This document shows positions 10,863-18,871 of a stretch of DNA of 64,000 bases, one piece after another. The DNA is taken from NCBI GenBank assembly GCA_019744815.1, contig JAIEUA010000005.1, positions 1 to 64,000 on the forward strand. The letters are read 5' to 3'. The notes under the pieces are model-generated. The model worked only from the letters and a program-made list of their open reading frames with translations. It had not been told where the DNA came from and searched no databases. A program made the position numbers and the translations under genes. Source of the stretch: Phycisphaerales bacterium. Lineage in GTDB: Bacteria; Planctomycetota; Phycisphaerae; Phycisphaerales; UBA1924. How positions within the stretch are numbered: the stretch's first letter is position 1; every line of letters starts with the position of its first letter.

Positions 10863-12013
10863 CACGCCTCCGTCACGTCGTACTGGGCCCGGTACTTGCC
10901 GGTGTGCAGCCAGGAGATCTGACGCAGGATGTCGTTGGCGAGGGCGGAGGCTCCGAAGCGCCAGAGTTCGGGGGTGAGCCAGCCGCCGGGGTGCTGGTCG
11001 TCCACGCTCGTGCCGACGGTGGGGAGTGAGCCGAGGGTTTCCTTCACCATGACGAGGTAGTGCAGCGACTGCTTGGCGGTGCGGATGCCGCCGGCGGGTT
11101 TGACGCCGACGAGCTGGCCGGTCTGGAGGTACCAGTCGCGCACGGCCTCGAGCATGACGAGCGTGACGGGCATGGTCGCGGCGGGGGTGACTTTGCCGGT
11201 GCTGGTTTTGATGAAGTCGAAGCAAGGCAGGCATCCACCCGGAGAGGGGGCCATCGAGGCATCAAGGGATCGAGGGTCGGAAAGAGCGGCGTGGGTGCCG
11301 TTTGCCGTGCCGTTTTCTTTGGCTTTCACTCCGTCTCTTCGTCTCTCTGTCTCTCCGTCTCTTTTCGCTGCGTCTCTCTTCGCCTCTTCCATCGCCACGA
11401 TCGCCAGATCACTCGCCCGCCGAACGTTGTCGAGGGTTTCGAGTTCGCCGGTTTCGAGGATGACCTTCAGCGCGATCGGGCGGCCGACGGCAGCGCCTTC
11501 GCGAAGGCAGGTGGCCTTCACATCGCGGATTTCGTCAGCAACGACGTCGTACTTGCCGCTGAGGAACGCGCCGCGGTTGATGACCATGTCGATTTCGTCC
11601 GCGCCGTCGCGGATGGCTTTCTTGGTGTCCTCGAGGCGGACGTCGAGCGGGTACTGGCCGCTGGGGAAGCCGGTGGCGACCGAGGCGATCTTGACGCGGC
11701 CGAGGGCGCCGAGTTCGTCGAGCGTGTCTTTGCAGAACTTCACCATCGACGGATACACGCAGACCGCGGCGACGCTGGGCAGGTTGTCGGGCAGGTCGCT
11801 CTGGCCGGTGCCAGGGTTGACGGCCTTGACGCACAGAGCGCGAACCTTCTCAGGCGTGTCCTTGCCTTCGAGGGTGGTGAGGTCGAGGGTGGAGAGGGCG
11901 AGGCGCAGGCCTGCCATCTTGGAGGATTTCTTGATCGAGCGTTTGGTGAACGTGGCGGCCCGCTCCGCCGCCATCACCGCATCGACGCGGGGAGAATGAA
12001 CCTGTCGCAGCAT
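10862..12013 (-). CDS. deoC: Deoxyribose-phosphate aldolase
   Basis: Class I aldolase splitting 2-deoxyribose-5-phosphate into glyceraldehyde-3-phosphate and acetaldehyde. The catalytic residues are present: Asp142 in IDMVINRG, the Schiff-base Lys269 in DFIKTSTGK, and Lys305 in GVKPAGGIRT. At 383 aa it is far longer than E. coli DeoC. About 50 residues (209-260), rich in Lys/Arg/Asp then Ala/Ser, are inserted just before the catalytic-lysine strand and are encoded by low-complexity repeat DNA. First cistron of the overlapping operon with the zinc-ribbon protein and ALDH. Whether the enlarged protein is active is unknown, though no catalytic residue is lost. Confidence 0.93.
   Translation of the reverse strand: MLRQVHSPRVDAVMAAERAATFTKRSIKKSSKMAGLRLALSTLDLTTLEGKDTPEKVRALCVKAVNPGTGQSDLPDNLPSVAAVCVYPSMVKFCKDTLDELGALGRVKIASVATGFPSGQYPLDVRLEDTKKAIRDGADEIDMVINRGAFLSGKYDVVADEIRDVKATCLREGAAVGRPIALKVILETGELETLDNVRRASDLAIVAMEEAKRDAAKRDGETERRRDGVKAKENGTANGTHAALSDPRSLDASMAPSPGGCLPCFDFIKTSTGKVTPAATMPVTLVMLEAVRDWYLQTGQLVGVKPAGGIRTAKQSLHYLVMVKETLGSLPTVGTSVDDQHPGGWLTPELWRFGASALANDILRQISWLHTGKYRAQYDVTEA
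11234..11389. repeat. Low-complexity repeat read in frame inside deoC
   Basis: The plus strand shows degenerate (TCCGTCTCT)n and (CGTCTCT)n units around 11325-11385, then a CATCGAGG/ATCAAGGG/ATCGAGGG run near 11250-11275. It keeps the deoC frame open and encodes about residues 209-260. The boundaries match the extra length of this DeoC over its family. Confidence 0.7.
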
Positions 12014-12049
12014 GGAGCGATTGTACGCGAAAACACCGGGCGTCCGCGG

Positions 12050-12577
12050 TTATTGGCGGGCACGCCCGCGGGTGGAGGTGCTGCGGGCCGGAGGCAGCGG
12101 CTTGCTCGGGCCTTTTTCGAGTGGCAGGTTGGCGGCTTTCCACTCCTTGATGCCGCCGGCGAAGAAACGGGAGTCCGGGTACTCCATCGCGATCATGCGC
12201 TTGGCCACGGCACGAGCGATGGGGCTGGCGGGGTCTTCGCCGTAGACCATGACGTTCTCGTATGCCTCGATGCGAGGGTCGCGTCCCTTGTTGCCGTCGA
12301 GCTTGGTGAGCAGGATGTTGCGGGCCCCGGGGATGTGGCCGGCTTCGAACTCGGGCTGCGGGCGCGGGTCGATGAGCAGGAGCTTCATCGGGTTGCCTTC
12401 GGAGTCGCGCCAGAGCTCGGAGACCTCGCCCAGCTTGACGTAGACGATGTCCGAATCGCGGGTGTCTTTCTCGCAGCCGCCGGCGAGGAGGGCGAACGCG
12501 AGCATCGCCAGCAGACCCAGCGGCATCCAAATCGAGCGAACCCCACGCGAACACGCCTCGGCAAACGTCAGTAGCAT
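12050..12577 (-). CDS. Rhodanese-fold lipoprotein lacking the active-site Cys
   Basis: 175-aa exported protein. The start at 12577 gives a signal ending in a lipobox (ALLAGGC, Cys about residue 35), so it should be lipid-anchored outside the cytoplasm. A rhodanese-like domain follows (LLLIDPRPQPEFEAGHIPGARN ... FFAGGIKEWKAANLPLE). Where catalytic rhodaneses have the CxxGxR loop, this protein reads VYGEDPASPIAR without cysteine, so it is predicted to be non-sulfurtransferase. The C-terminus is Pro/Arg-rich. It starts opposite the DsbD-like gene (12679), about 100 bp away, sharing a divergent promoter region that holds a palindromic repeat. Confidence 0.85.
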   Translation of the reverse strand: MLLTFAEACSRGVRSIWMPLGLLAMLAFALLAGGCEKDTRDSDIVYVKLGEVSELWRDSEGNPMKLLLIDPRPQPEFEAGHIPGARNILLTKLDGNKGRDPRIEAYENVMVYGEDPASPIARAVAKRMIAMEYPDSRFFAGGIKEWKAANLPLEKGPSKPLPPARSTSTRGRARQ

Positions 12578-12622
12578 GTTCGCAGGGTACACCGGTTCGG
12601 CACGGGCCGGAACGGAGAGCCC

Positions 12623-12651
12623 CCGCGGGCTGAAGCCCGCGGCTTTGGTTG
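12623..12651. repeat. Palindromic repeat, family C
   Basis: CCGCGGGC (12623-12630) pairs with GCCCGCGG (12635-12642) around TGAA, followed by CTTTGGTTG. The 15-base string CCGCGGCTTTGGTTG recurs at 44028-44040 next to another GC palindrome. There is no T-run, so a terminator is unlikely here. Confidence 0.5.
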
Positions 12652-12678
12652 TTGTCCAATCCTCTTCCCTGCTCACCC

Positions 12679-13494
12679 ATGCTCACCACCATTCTGATGA
12701 CCGCGATCGCTGCCGGGCTTGCGCTGCAGCCCGGTGCCGAGAACAAGAACCGCCCGCACGTGTCGCTGAAGTTGATCAGCGAGGAGACGCACCTCAGGCC
12801 CGGTGCCACGCAGACGTTGGGCCTGGTCTTCACGATGGAGCCGCACTGGCACGTGTACTACAAGGGGCTTGAGGGCGGCGGAAACCCGCCGAAGATCGAA
12901 GAAGCCAAGCTGCCCGAGGGGTACACGTTGGGCGAGATCCAGTGGCCCGCGCCGCAGCGGTATGTCGCGCCGGGGGATGTGTACGACAGTGTGTACGAGG
13001 GGCAGGTGACGCTGCTGGTGCCGCTGAACGTGCCGAAGGACGCCAAGCCGGGTGAGAAGGTGACGATCGGCGTGAAGATGAACTGGCTGGAGTGCAGCGA
13101 GGTCTGCGTCTTCGGGGCCGGTGAGTCGTCGATCTCGCTGCCGGTGTCGGCGGACGCGGGGAAGAAGTCGGACGATGCGAAGCTGATCGATGCGTCGCGG
13201 GCGAACATGCCGGCGGCGTTGCCGACCGATGGCAGCATCGGCGTCAAGGTCGTTGGCGGATCGATGACCGTGCAGGCGGCGAAGGCGACTCGGCTGGAGT
13301 TCTACCCCGGCCCGGAGTGCACCGACATCGACGATCCGGCCAACCACACCCGGGCGGACGGGCCGGCGTTGAAGGTGCCCTTTGCGGGTCCTGACAAAAA
13401 CCGAGCGAGAGGATTCGGCGTTCTGGGCGTGTGGACGGGGTCGGGGGAGAATCCGGCGTATTACCGTATCGATACCTCCGAAAAGGGCGGCTGA
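12679..13494 (+). CDS. DsbD N-terminal-domain-like exported protein
   Basis: 271-aa protein with a short signal peptide (MLTTILMTAIAAGLAL). It matches the periplasmic N-terminal domain of DsbD/ScsB-type thiol:disulfide proteins: HWHVYYKG and GNPP early, then the cysteine pair in NWLECSEVCVFG. The transmembrane DsbD core is absent, so this is a stand-alone domain, as often found in planctomycetes. It probably exchanges electrons or binds a partner in the periplasm. A thioredoxin-like exported gene follows 220 bp downstream on the same strand. I chose the second Met (12679) because the signal begins there. Confidence 0.82.
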   Translation: MLTTILMTAIAAGLALQPGAENKNRPHVSLKLISEETHLRPGATQTLGLVFTMEPHWHVYYKGLEGGGNPPKIEEAKLPEGYTLGEIQWPAPQRYVAPGDVYDSVYEGQVTLLVPLNVPKDAKPGEKVTIGVKMNWLECSEVCVFGAGESSISLPVSADAGKKSDDAKLIDASRANMPAALPTDGSIGVKVVGGSMTVQAAKATRLEFYPGPECTDIDDPANHTRADGPALKVPFAGPDKNRARGFGVLGVWTGSGENPAYYRIDTSEKGG

Positions 13495-13716
13495 TTTCCA
13501 GCGAAATCGCGGCGTCGGAACGGAACCCGGACAGGCGGTGCGACGTCTCAAGGTCGCCGGGACGGAGCCTGGGTGAAGTCGTCGCGCGAACCCAAAAGGT
13601 CCGATACCGGTACTACCTCTGTCGCGGCGTGTCGCCGCGGAGGTTGAGTTCCACGCGCCCGGGCGATTCTCGCCGGCGCGTCGGTTGCACGTCTCGCGCA
13701 CCACGGAGTCTGAACG

Positions 13717-14418
13717 ATGAAAGTCTCGAAACTCTCGCTTGTCGCTCTTCTGGCCCTCGGCATGACCATCCCCGCCGCCGTCTCGCTCGCGGGCGACGAC
13801 AAGGCCAAGAAGGACGACAAGCACGCCCAGCACGACAAGAAGGACGAGAAGAAGGCTGAGAAGAAGGACGAGAAGAAGACCGAGACCGTCGCGGTCGGCA
13901 GCGTGGCCCCTGGCTTCGAGCTCACCGACACCGACGGCAAGGCGATCAAGCTCAGCGACTTCGCGGGCAAGATCGTCGTCCTGCAGTGGTTCAACCCCGG
14001 CTGTCCCTTTGTGAAGAAGCACTACGAGGGCGCCAACACCTTCAACGAGCTGAACAAGAAGTACAGCGACAAGGGCGTGGTCTTCCTCGCCATCAACAGC
14101 GGCGCCGCCGGCAAGGAAGGCGCGGGCAAGGAGACCAACGCCGCCGCCAAGAAGGACTGGAAGATCGAGTACCCGGTCCTGCTCGATGAGTCGGGCAAGG
14201 TCGGCAAGACCTACGGCGCGACCCGCACGCCCGAGATGTTCATCCTCGACAAGGAAGGCAAGGTCGTTTACCACGGCGCCATCGACGACAACAAGGAAAT
14301 GAAGGGCACGGGCAAGACCAACTACGTCGCCAAGGCCCTCGACGAGGTCCTGGCCAACAAGCCCGTGACCACCGCCGAGACCAAGCCCTACGGCTGCACG
14401 GTCAAGTTCGGCTCGTAA
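13717..14418 (+). CDS. Exported thioredoxin-like (redoxin) protein
   Basis: 233 aa. A signal peptide (about residues 1-26, cut after SLAG) is followed by a very Lys/Asp/Glu-rich linker of about 35 residues, then a TlpA/AhpC-type redoxin domain. The active-site strand reads QWFNPGCPFVKKHY, giving a single peroxidatic-type Cys; CxxC is absent. The distal motif GATRTPEMFILD contains the cis-Pro loop. The protein probably acts as a thiol peroxidase or thiol reductase outside the cytoplasm. GGAG lies nine bases before the ATG. A perfect hairpin at 13623-13639 sits in the leader without a T-run. A strong terminator follows. Confidence 0.9.
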   Translation: MKVSKLSLVALLALGMTIPAAVSLAGDDKAKKDDKHAQHDKKDEKKAEKKDEKKTETVAVGSVAPGFELTDTDGKAIKLSDFAGKIVVLQWFNPGCPFVKKHYEGANTFNELNKKYSDKGVVFLAINSGAAGKEGAGKETNAAAKKDWKIEYPVLLDESGKVGKTYGATRTPEMFILDKEGKVVYHGAIDDNKEMKGTGKTNYVAKALDEVLANKPVTTAETKPYGCTVKFGS

Positions 14419-14463
14419 GCCGCCTCCACAGAACTCTCCTCTTCAGAGAGGGTCTCTTCACGT

Positions 14464-14498
14464 GCCGGTGGGCCCTCGATGGGCCCACCGGCGTTTTT
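14464..14498 (+). terminator. Intrinsic terminator
   Basis: Perfect 12-bp stem, GCCGGTGGGCCC (14464-14475) with 14481-14492, loop TCGAT, then GTTTTTG. It lies 45 bp after the redoxin stop. Confidence 0.92.
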
Positions 14499-14571
14499 GT
14501 TCGGGTGCGGCCGAGGTCGTCGATTTGTTTCGTCCCTCTCACGCGGCCGATAGCATCTGCTGGAGATCCTC

Positions 14572-16746
14572 ATGCCTGAACTGCTCTCGATGCTCGGCCG
14601 TGCGTTCGATCTTGCGTTGGTGGTGATCGGCTTTGGCCTGATCATCTTCGTGCACGAGCTGGGGCACTTTGTGGCCGCGCGGTGGGCGGGGATCCGGGTG
14701 CTGGCGTTTGCGCTGGGCTTTGGCCCGGCGGCGTTGTCGTACCGCAAGGGGCTGGGATTCCGCAAGGGCAGCAGCGAGGAGGAGTATCTCCGGCGACTCA
14801 ACGCGGTGGCAGCGGGAGTGACAACCGCGGAGGGCCATCGTCCGGCGCGGAACGAGATTTCTCCCACCGAGTACCGCCTCAACGTCCTCCCCTTCGGCGG
14901 CTACGTGAAGATGCTCGGGCAGGAAGACCTGAACCCCGAGGCGGTCAGCACCGCGCCGGATTCGTATCAGAACTGCGTCCCTTGGAAGCGGATGGTGGTG
15001 ATCAGCGCCGGCGTGATCATGAACATCATCACCGCGGCCCTCATCTTCATGGTCGTCTTCAAGGTCGGGCTGCGGACCGAGCCGGCGGTCGTCGGCTTCG
15101 TGCGCAACGATTCGCCCGCGGCCAAGGCGGTCGCGATCAACGCCAAGGACCTGGGCATCACCGCGCCCGGGCTCCAACCCGGCGACGAGATCGTTGAGAT
15201 CGCGGGTAAGGCGCCCCGGCAGTTCAGTGATGTGGTCGTCACCACGGCGATGTCCCGCCGAGGCGTTCCTCTGGAGATCACCGCCAAGCGTCCAGGCGTC
15301 GACAGGCCGCTGCAGTTTGCGATCAAGGCCGAGACCAGCGAGGCGCAGCGGATGCTCGACATTGGTCTGGTGCCGCCCGCTTCCAACAAGCTTTTTTCCG
15401 TCACCGATGCTGATCAGAAGAAGTTCTTTGATCGGGTGATGAAGGGTGCTGGAGCGGCTGGTGTAGCGCCAGGCTCCGTGCTCACCTCGGTGGGGTCCTC
15501 CGGATCGGTGGCGTATGCGCACGAACTCGATCTGGCCGCTCGAAAGGGAGAGCCTTTCCGGGCGACCTTCCGATCGCCCGATGGCGTCGAGACGAGCGTG
15601 ACGCTAAGTCCGCGTGCCGAGTTCGAGGTTGGATCGGTCAAGATCGGTGAACGGGTGATGCCTCAGACGCATCTGCTCGGGCTGACCGGGGTGCTCTCGA
15701 TCGAGAGCGTGGCGGCCGAGGGCAAGGCGCAAGGGTTGGAAGCGGGCGACGTCTTTGTGCGACTGGGTGCGGCGGAGTTCCCGAGCATTACCGTGGGCGT
15801 GCGAGAGATCCGGGCGGCGGCGGGGCGTTCGATCGAGGCCGTCGTGCGGCGTGAGAAGGATGGCAAGTCGGTGGACGTGCCGCTGACACTCCAGGTCTCG
15901 CGTGCCGGCACGATCGGATTCAACGTCGAGGACACGATGCAGCGCTCCACCCTGCTCGGGTCGCCGCTCACGCTCCGCCCGCTCGCCTCGGGCGAGTCGG
16001 AGTCAAAGGGTGCGGATGTCGATTCGAGCGACCCCAAGACGAGTCCGGAACCAACCGCGGCGGGCCGGCTTGTGCTGACTCCCGGTTCGGTGATTCTGGC
16101 GGTCGATGATCGGCCGGTGTCGGATTTCACCCAGATTCGTGAATCGATCCGTGAGGCGATCCGCGCCAGCGTGCGGGACGGCGCTTCGTCCGTTCGTCTC
16201 ACGGTGCAACCCCCCGGCAGCGAGGGTTCGATTCAGGTGCAGATGCCGCTGTCGCCCCAAGATCTGGTCGCGCTGCAGAAACTCGGCTGGGTGAGCCCGA
16301 TCTCCTCGGGCATGTTCGAGCCGGCCCAGATTCTGCTCCGGGCCAGCGGGCCGATCGACGCGGTGAGTGTGGGGCTGGGAGAGACCAAGCGGGTCATGCT
16401 GATGACCTACATGACCTTCGTGAGGTTGTTCGAAGGATCTGTCAAGGTCGAGCATCTCAAGGGTCCCGTCGGCATCGCGCACGCCGGAACCCTGATCGCC
16501 GATCGAGGCTTGGTGTGGCTGCTCTTCTTCATGGCGTTGATCAGCGTGAATCTCGCGGTGGTGAACTTCCTGCCGCTGCCGATCGTCGACGGCGGTCAGT
16601 TCCTGTTCATTCTCTACGAACAGATCTTCAGGCGGCCGGTTCCCGTCGGGTTCCAGAACGCCGCCACGCTGGCGGGGCTGGTGCTGATCGGCTCCATGTT
16701 CATCGTGGTGACGTTCAACGACATCATGAACCTCTTCCGGTCGTGA
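14572..16746 (+). CDS. rseP: Site-2 protease, RseP/M50 family
   Basis: Membrane zinc metalloprotease of regulated intramembrane proteolysis. The zinc motif HELGH is at residues 28-32 inside the first membrane helix. The second conserved site NFLPLPIVDGG is near the C-terminus, between the last helices. At 724 aa it is much longer than the 400-450 aa E. coli protein. The extra length lies in the central extracytoplasmic part, which shows at least two PDZ-like blocks (GLQPGDEIVEIAGK, GLEAGDVFVRLGAA) and a third related block (LTPGSVILAVDDRPV). GGAG precedes the ATG. No sigma/anti-sigma pair is nearby. The alpha/beta hydrolase gene follows after 19 bp. Confidence 0.93.
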   Translation: MPELLSMLGRAFDLALVVIGFGLIIFVHELGHFVAARWAGIRVLAFALGFGPAALSYRKGLGFRKGSSEEEYLRRLNAVAAGVTTAEGHRPARNEISPTEYRLNVLPFGGYVKMLGQEDLNPEAVSTAPDSYQNCVPWKRMVVISAGVIMNIITAALIFMVVFKVGLRTEPAVVGFVRNDSPAAKAVAINAKDLGITAPGLQPGDEIVEIAGKAPRQFSDVVVTTAMSRRGVPLEITAKRPGVDRPLQFAIKAETSEAQRMLDIGLVPPASNKLFSVTDADQKKFFDRVMKGAGAAGVAPGSVLTSVGSSGSVAYAHELDLAARKGEPFRATFRSPDGVETSVTLSPRAEFEVGSVKIGERVMPQTHLLGLTGVLSIESVAAEGKAQGLEAGDVFVRLGAAEFPSITVGVREIRAAAGRSIEAVVRREKDGKSVDVPLTLQVSRAGTIGFNVEDTMQRSTLLGSPLTLRPLASGESESKGADVDSSDPKTSPEPTAAGRLVLTPGSVILAVDDRPVSDFTQIRESIREAIRASVRDGASSVRLTVQPPGSEGSIQVQMPLSPQDLVALQKLGWVSPISSGMFEPAQILLRASGPIDAVSVGLGETKRVMLMTYMTFVRLFEGSVKVEHLKGPVGIAHAGTLIADRGLVWLLFFMALISVNLAVVNFLPLPIVDGGQFLFILYEQIFRRPVPVGFQNAATLAGLVLIGSMFIVVTFNDIMNLFRS

Positions 16747-16765
16747 GCTTGCTCGGCGCCTTCCC

Positions 16766-17653
16766 ATGCTGAACGTTCTGCTCGGCTTGCTCCCGGTCTT
16801 GGTTCTGGGGCTGAGCCTGTACGTCGGAGCGCTCACGCTCCTCACCTTCCGGCGTCTGACGCGGCCGCCGCGACGGACGTACGCGTGGGCGGTGGCGAAG
16901 GGCTTGCCGGGCGAGCCGGGGGAGCTGACCAGGCCTCGGCCGTTCGAGCGGTTCGAGTTCGGCCGCGACGGCACGACGCTCGTCGGCTGGTCGATCGAGG
17001 GGGATACGCCGCACGGTCCGGTCGTCGTGCTGACGCACGGCTGGGCGGATTCCAAGGTGGGGGGGCTCGGTCGCGTCGAAGCGGTTGCGCCTCTCGCGTC
17101 GCGGGTCGTTTCGTGGGACCTCCGCGGCCACGGCGAGAGCGGCGGCACGAGCACACTGGGTCTTCTGGAGAAGGCGGACCTGCTCGCCCTGCTCGACACG
17201 TTGGAATCGGGCACGTCGATCGTGCTCTTTGGCTGGTCGCTCGGTGCCGGGGTTTCGATTGCGGCGGCGGTCGAGTGCGATCGGGTCGTTGGCGTGATCG
17301 CAGAGTCGCCGTATCGGTTGGCGACGACGCCGGCGAGGAATGTGCTGGAGGCGCGGGCCATGCCCTGGCGGGTGAATCTGCCGCTCGCGCTGAGGCTCGT
17401 GGGACCTGGAGCGGAGTGGCGAAGGTTCGATCGGTGCGTCATCGCGGCGCGGCTGAGCGTGCCGCTGCTGGTCATCCACGGCGAAGCGGATCGGATCTCT
17501 CCCGTGGAGGATGGACGCGATATCGCGGCGGCGGGGCGAGGGGAGTTTGTGCCTCTGGCGGCGGGGCACAACGACGTGTGGACGGGTGGAGACAGAGAAA
17601 AAGCAGAGCACGCGGTCTGCGCGTTTCTCGGGCGGGCGTGGCGGCGTCCGTAG
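16766..17653 (+). CDS. Membrane-anchored alpha/beta hydrolase
   Basis: 295 aa with an N-terminal transmembrane helix (residues 4-28), then an alpha/beta-hydrolase fold. VVVLTHGWADSK forms the oxyanion-hole strand, GWSLGAG the nucleophile elbow (Ser158), VIHGEADRISP the acid strand and AAGHNDVW the catalytic His. It resembles serine aminopeptidase/lysophospholipase-like hydrolases; the substrate cannot be predicted. It starts 19 bp after rseP and is probably co-transcribed. Confidence 0.88.
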   Translation: MLNVLLGLLPVLVLGLSLYVGALTLLTFRRLTRPPRRTYAWAVAKGLPGEPGELTRPRPFERFEFGRDGTTLVGWSIEGDTPHGPVVVLTHGWADSKVGGLGRVEAVAPLASRVVSWDLRGHGESGGTSTLGLLEKADLLALLDTLESGTSIVLFGWSLGAGVSIAAAVECDRVVGVIAESPYRLATTPARNVLEARAMPWRVNLPLALRLVGPGAEWRRFDRCVIAARLSVPLLVIHGEADRISPVEDGRDIAAAGRGEFVPLAAGHNDVWTGGDREKAEHAVCAFLGRAWRRP

Positions 17654-17686
17654 TCACGACGAGCCCGCGCGTGCTCGTGGGCTTCG

Positions 17687-18850
17687 TCAGGCCTCGGGCC
17701 TGGGCTCCCCGATCGCGCCCGTGTCCGATTCGGGGACCTTCTTGACCGGGATCAGCAGCAACGCCACCACGCCCGCGGCGAGCGCGAACGCGATCACGCC
17801 CAGACTTACGCCGGTGCCGAAGTGGATGTGCCAGTAGGTCAGGATCATCTTCACGCCGATGAAGGCGAGCACGAAGGCGAGGCTGAACTTCAGCAGGCGG
17901 AACTTGTCCATCATCGCGGCGAGGGCGAAGTACATGGACCGCAGGCCCAGGATCGCAAAGACGTTGGACGTGAACACCAGGAACGGGTCCTGGGTGATCG
18001 CGAAGATGGCGGGGATGGAGTCGATGGCGAAGATGACGTCGGTGCTCTCGACGATGAGGAGCACGAGGAACATGGGCGTCATGAAGAGCTTGCCGTCGAG
18101 TCGAACGAAGAACTTCTGGCCTTCGATCTTGGGGTGCAGGGCGAACACCTTGCGTGCGGCTCGGTAAACGAAGCCCTCCTCGGGCTCGATGTGGTCCTCA
18201 CCGCCGCGGAGCATCTTGAAGGCGGTGTAGATGAGCACGGCACCGAAGAAGTAGAGGATCCACTGGAACTCCTTGATGAGCACGGCGCCGACGCCGATCA
18301 TGAGGCCGCGCATGATGAGAGCGCCGAGGATGCCCCAGAAGAGCACGCGGTGCTGGTACTCGCGCGGGATGCGGAAGTGGGCGAAGATCAGGGCGATGAC
18401 GAAGATGTTGTCGAGGCTCAGGCTGTACTCGATGAGCCAGCCGGAGAGGAACTCCAGCATCGCGTGCCAGCCGGGGGAGATCTTCTGTGAGATTGGGTCC
18501 ATCTCCGCGGCCGGCGAAGGCGACGGAGATGGCGTCGGCGCGGCGCTGCTCTGCGGCGGGGCGACCGGCGGCATGGATTCCGAGGGAATAGCGCCGGAGC
18601 CGGTGGTGCCGCTCCTACTCTGCAGCATCTCCGAGTGGCGGGCACGCATGGAATCGCCCAGCCCGTAGTAGTTCTGCTCGTAGATGTGGTAGACCACGCC
18701 GGAGAAGCCCAGCGCGAGGACGACGCAGACGCCGGTCCAGAAGAGGGCGGCCTTGGTGCTGATCGCGTGGGGCTTGCGGTTGACCACGAACAGGTCGAGC
18801 GCGAGCATCACGAGCACAAATGCGACGAAGCCGAGGTAGAGCGTGTACAT
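17687..18850 (-). CDS. TerC family integral membrane protein
   Basis: 387-aa polytopic protein of the TerC/Alx family, linked to metal (often Mn2+) export and tellurite resistance. The characteristic acidic membrane motifs are present: SLSLDNIFVIALIF and VESTDVIFAIDSIPAI. Between the second helix and the first motif is an unusual Ser/Pro/Ala-rich stretch (about residues 75-118, including APTPSPSPSPA), which looks like a soluble loop added to the family core. The C-terminus is short and charged. It lies 21 bp downstream of the M16 peptidase gene, so there is no room for a Mn riboswitch. The 33-bp gap to the convergent hydrolase holds an imperfect hairpin without a T-run. Confidence 0.93.
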   Translation of the reverse strand: MYTLYLGFVAFVLVMLALDLFVVNRKPHAISTKAALFWTGVCVVLALGFSGVVYHIYEQNYYGLGDSMRARHSEMLQSRSGTTGSGAIPSESMPPVAPPQSSAAPTPSPSPSPAAEMDPISQKISPGWHAMLEFLSGWLIEYSLSLDNIFVIALIFAHFRIPREYQHRVLFWGILGALIMRGLMIGVGAVLIKEFQWILYFFGAVLIYTAFKMLRGGEDHIEPEEGFVYRAARKVFALHPKIEGQKFFVRLDGKLFMTPMFLVLLIVESTDVIFAIDSIPAIFAITQDPFLVFTSNVFAILGLRSMYFALAAMMDKFRLLKFSLAFVLAFIGVKMILTYWHIHFGTGVSLGVIAFALAAGVVALLLIPVKKVPESDTGAIGEPRPEA

Positions 18851-18871
18851 CGGCGAAGCGTAGTGAAGTGT

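Noticed and set aside
10863..11234. 124-codon upstream part of the frame that contains the zinc-ribbon membrane protein
   Set aside because: It is an out-of-frame shadow of deoC (His/Arg/Pro-rich). The true start at 10862 overlaps the deoC stop as expected for a coupled operon.
12623..12651. Palindrome at 12623 as a terminator
   Set aside because: It lies between two divergent gene starts and has no T-run on either strand; better explained as a dispersed palindrome.
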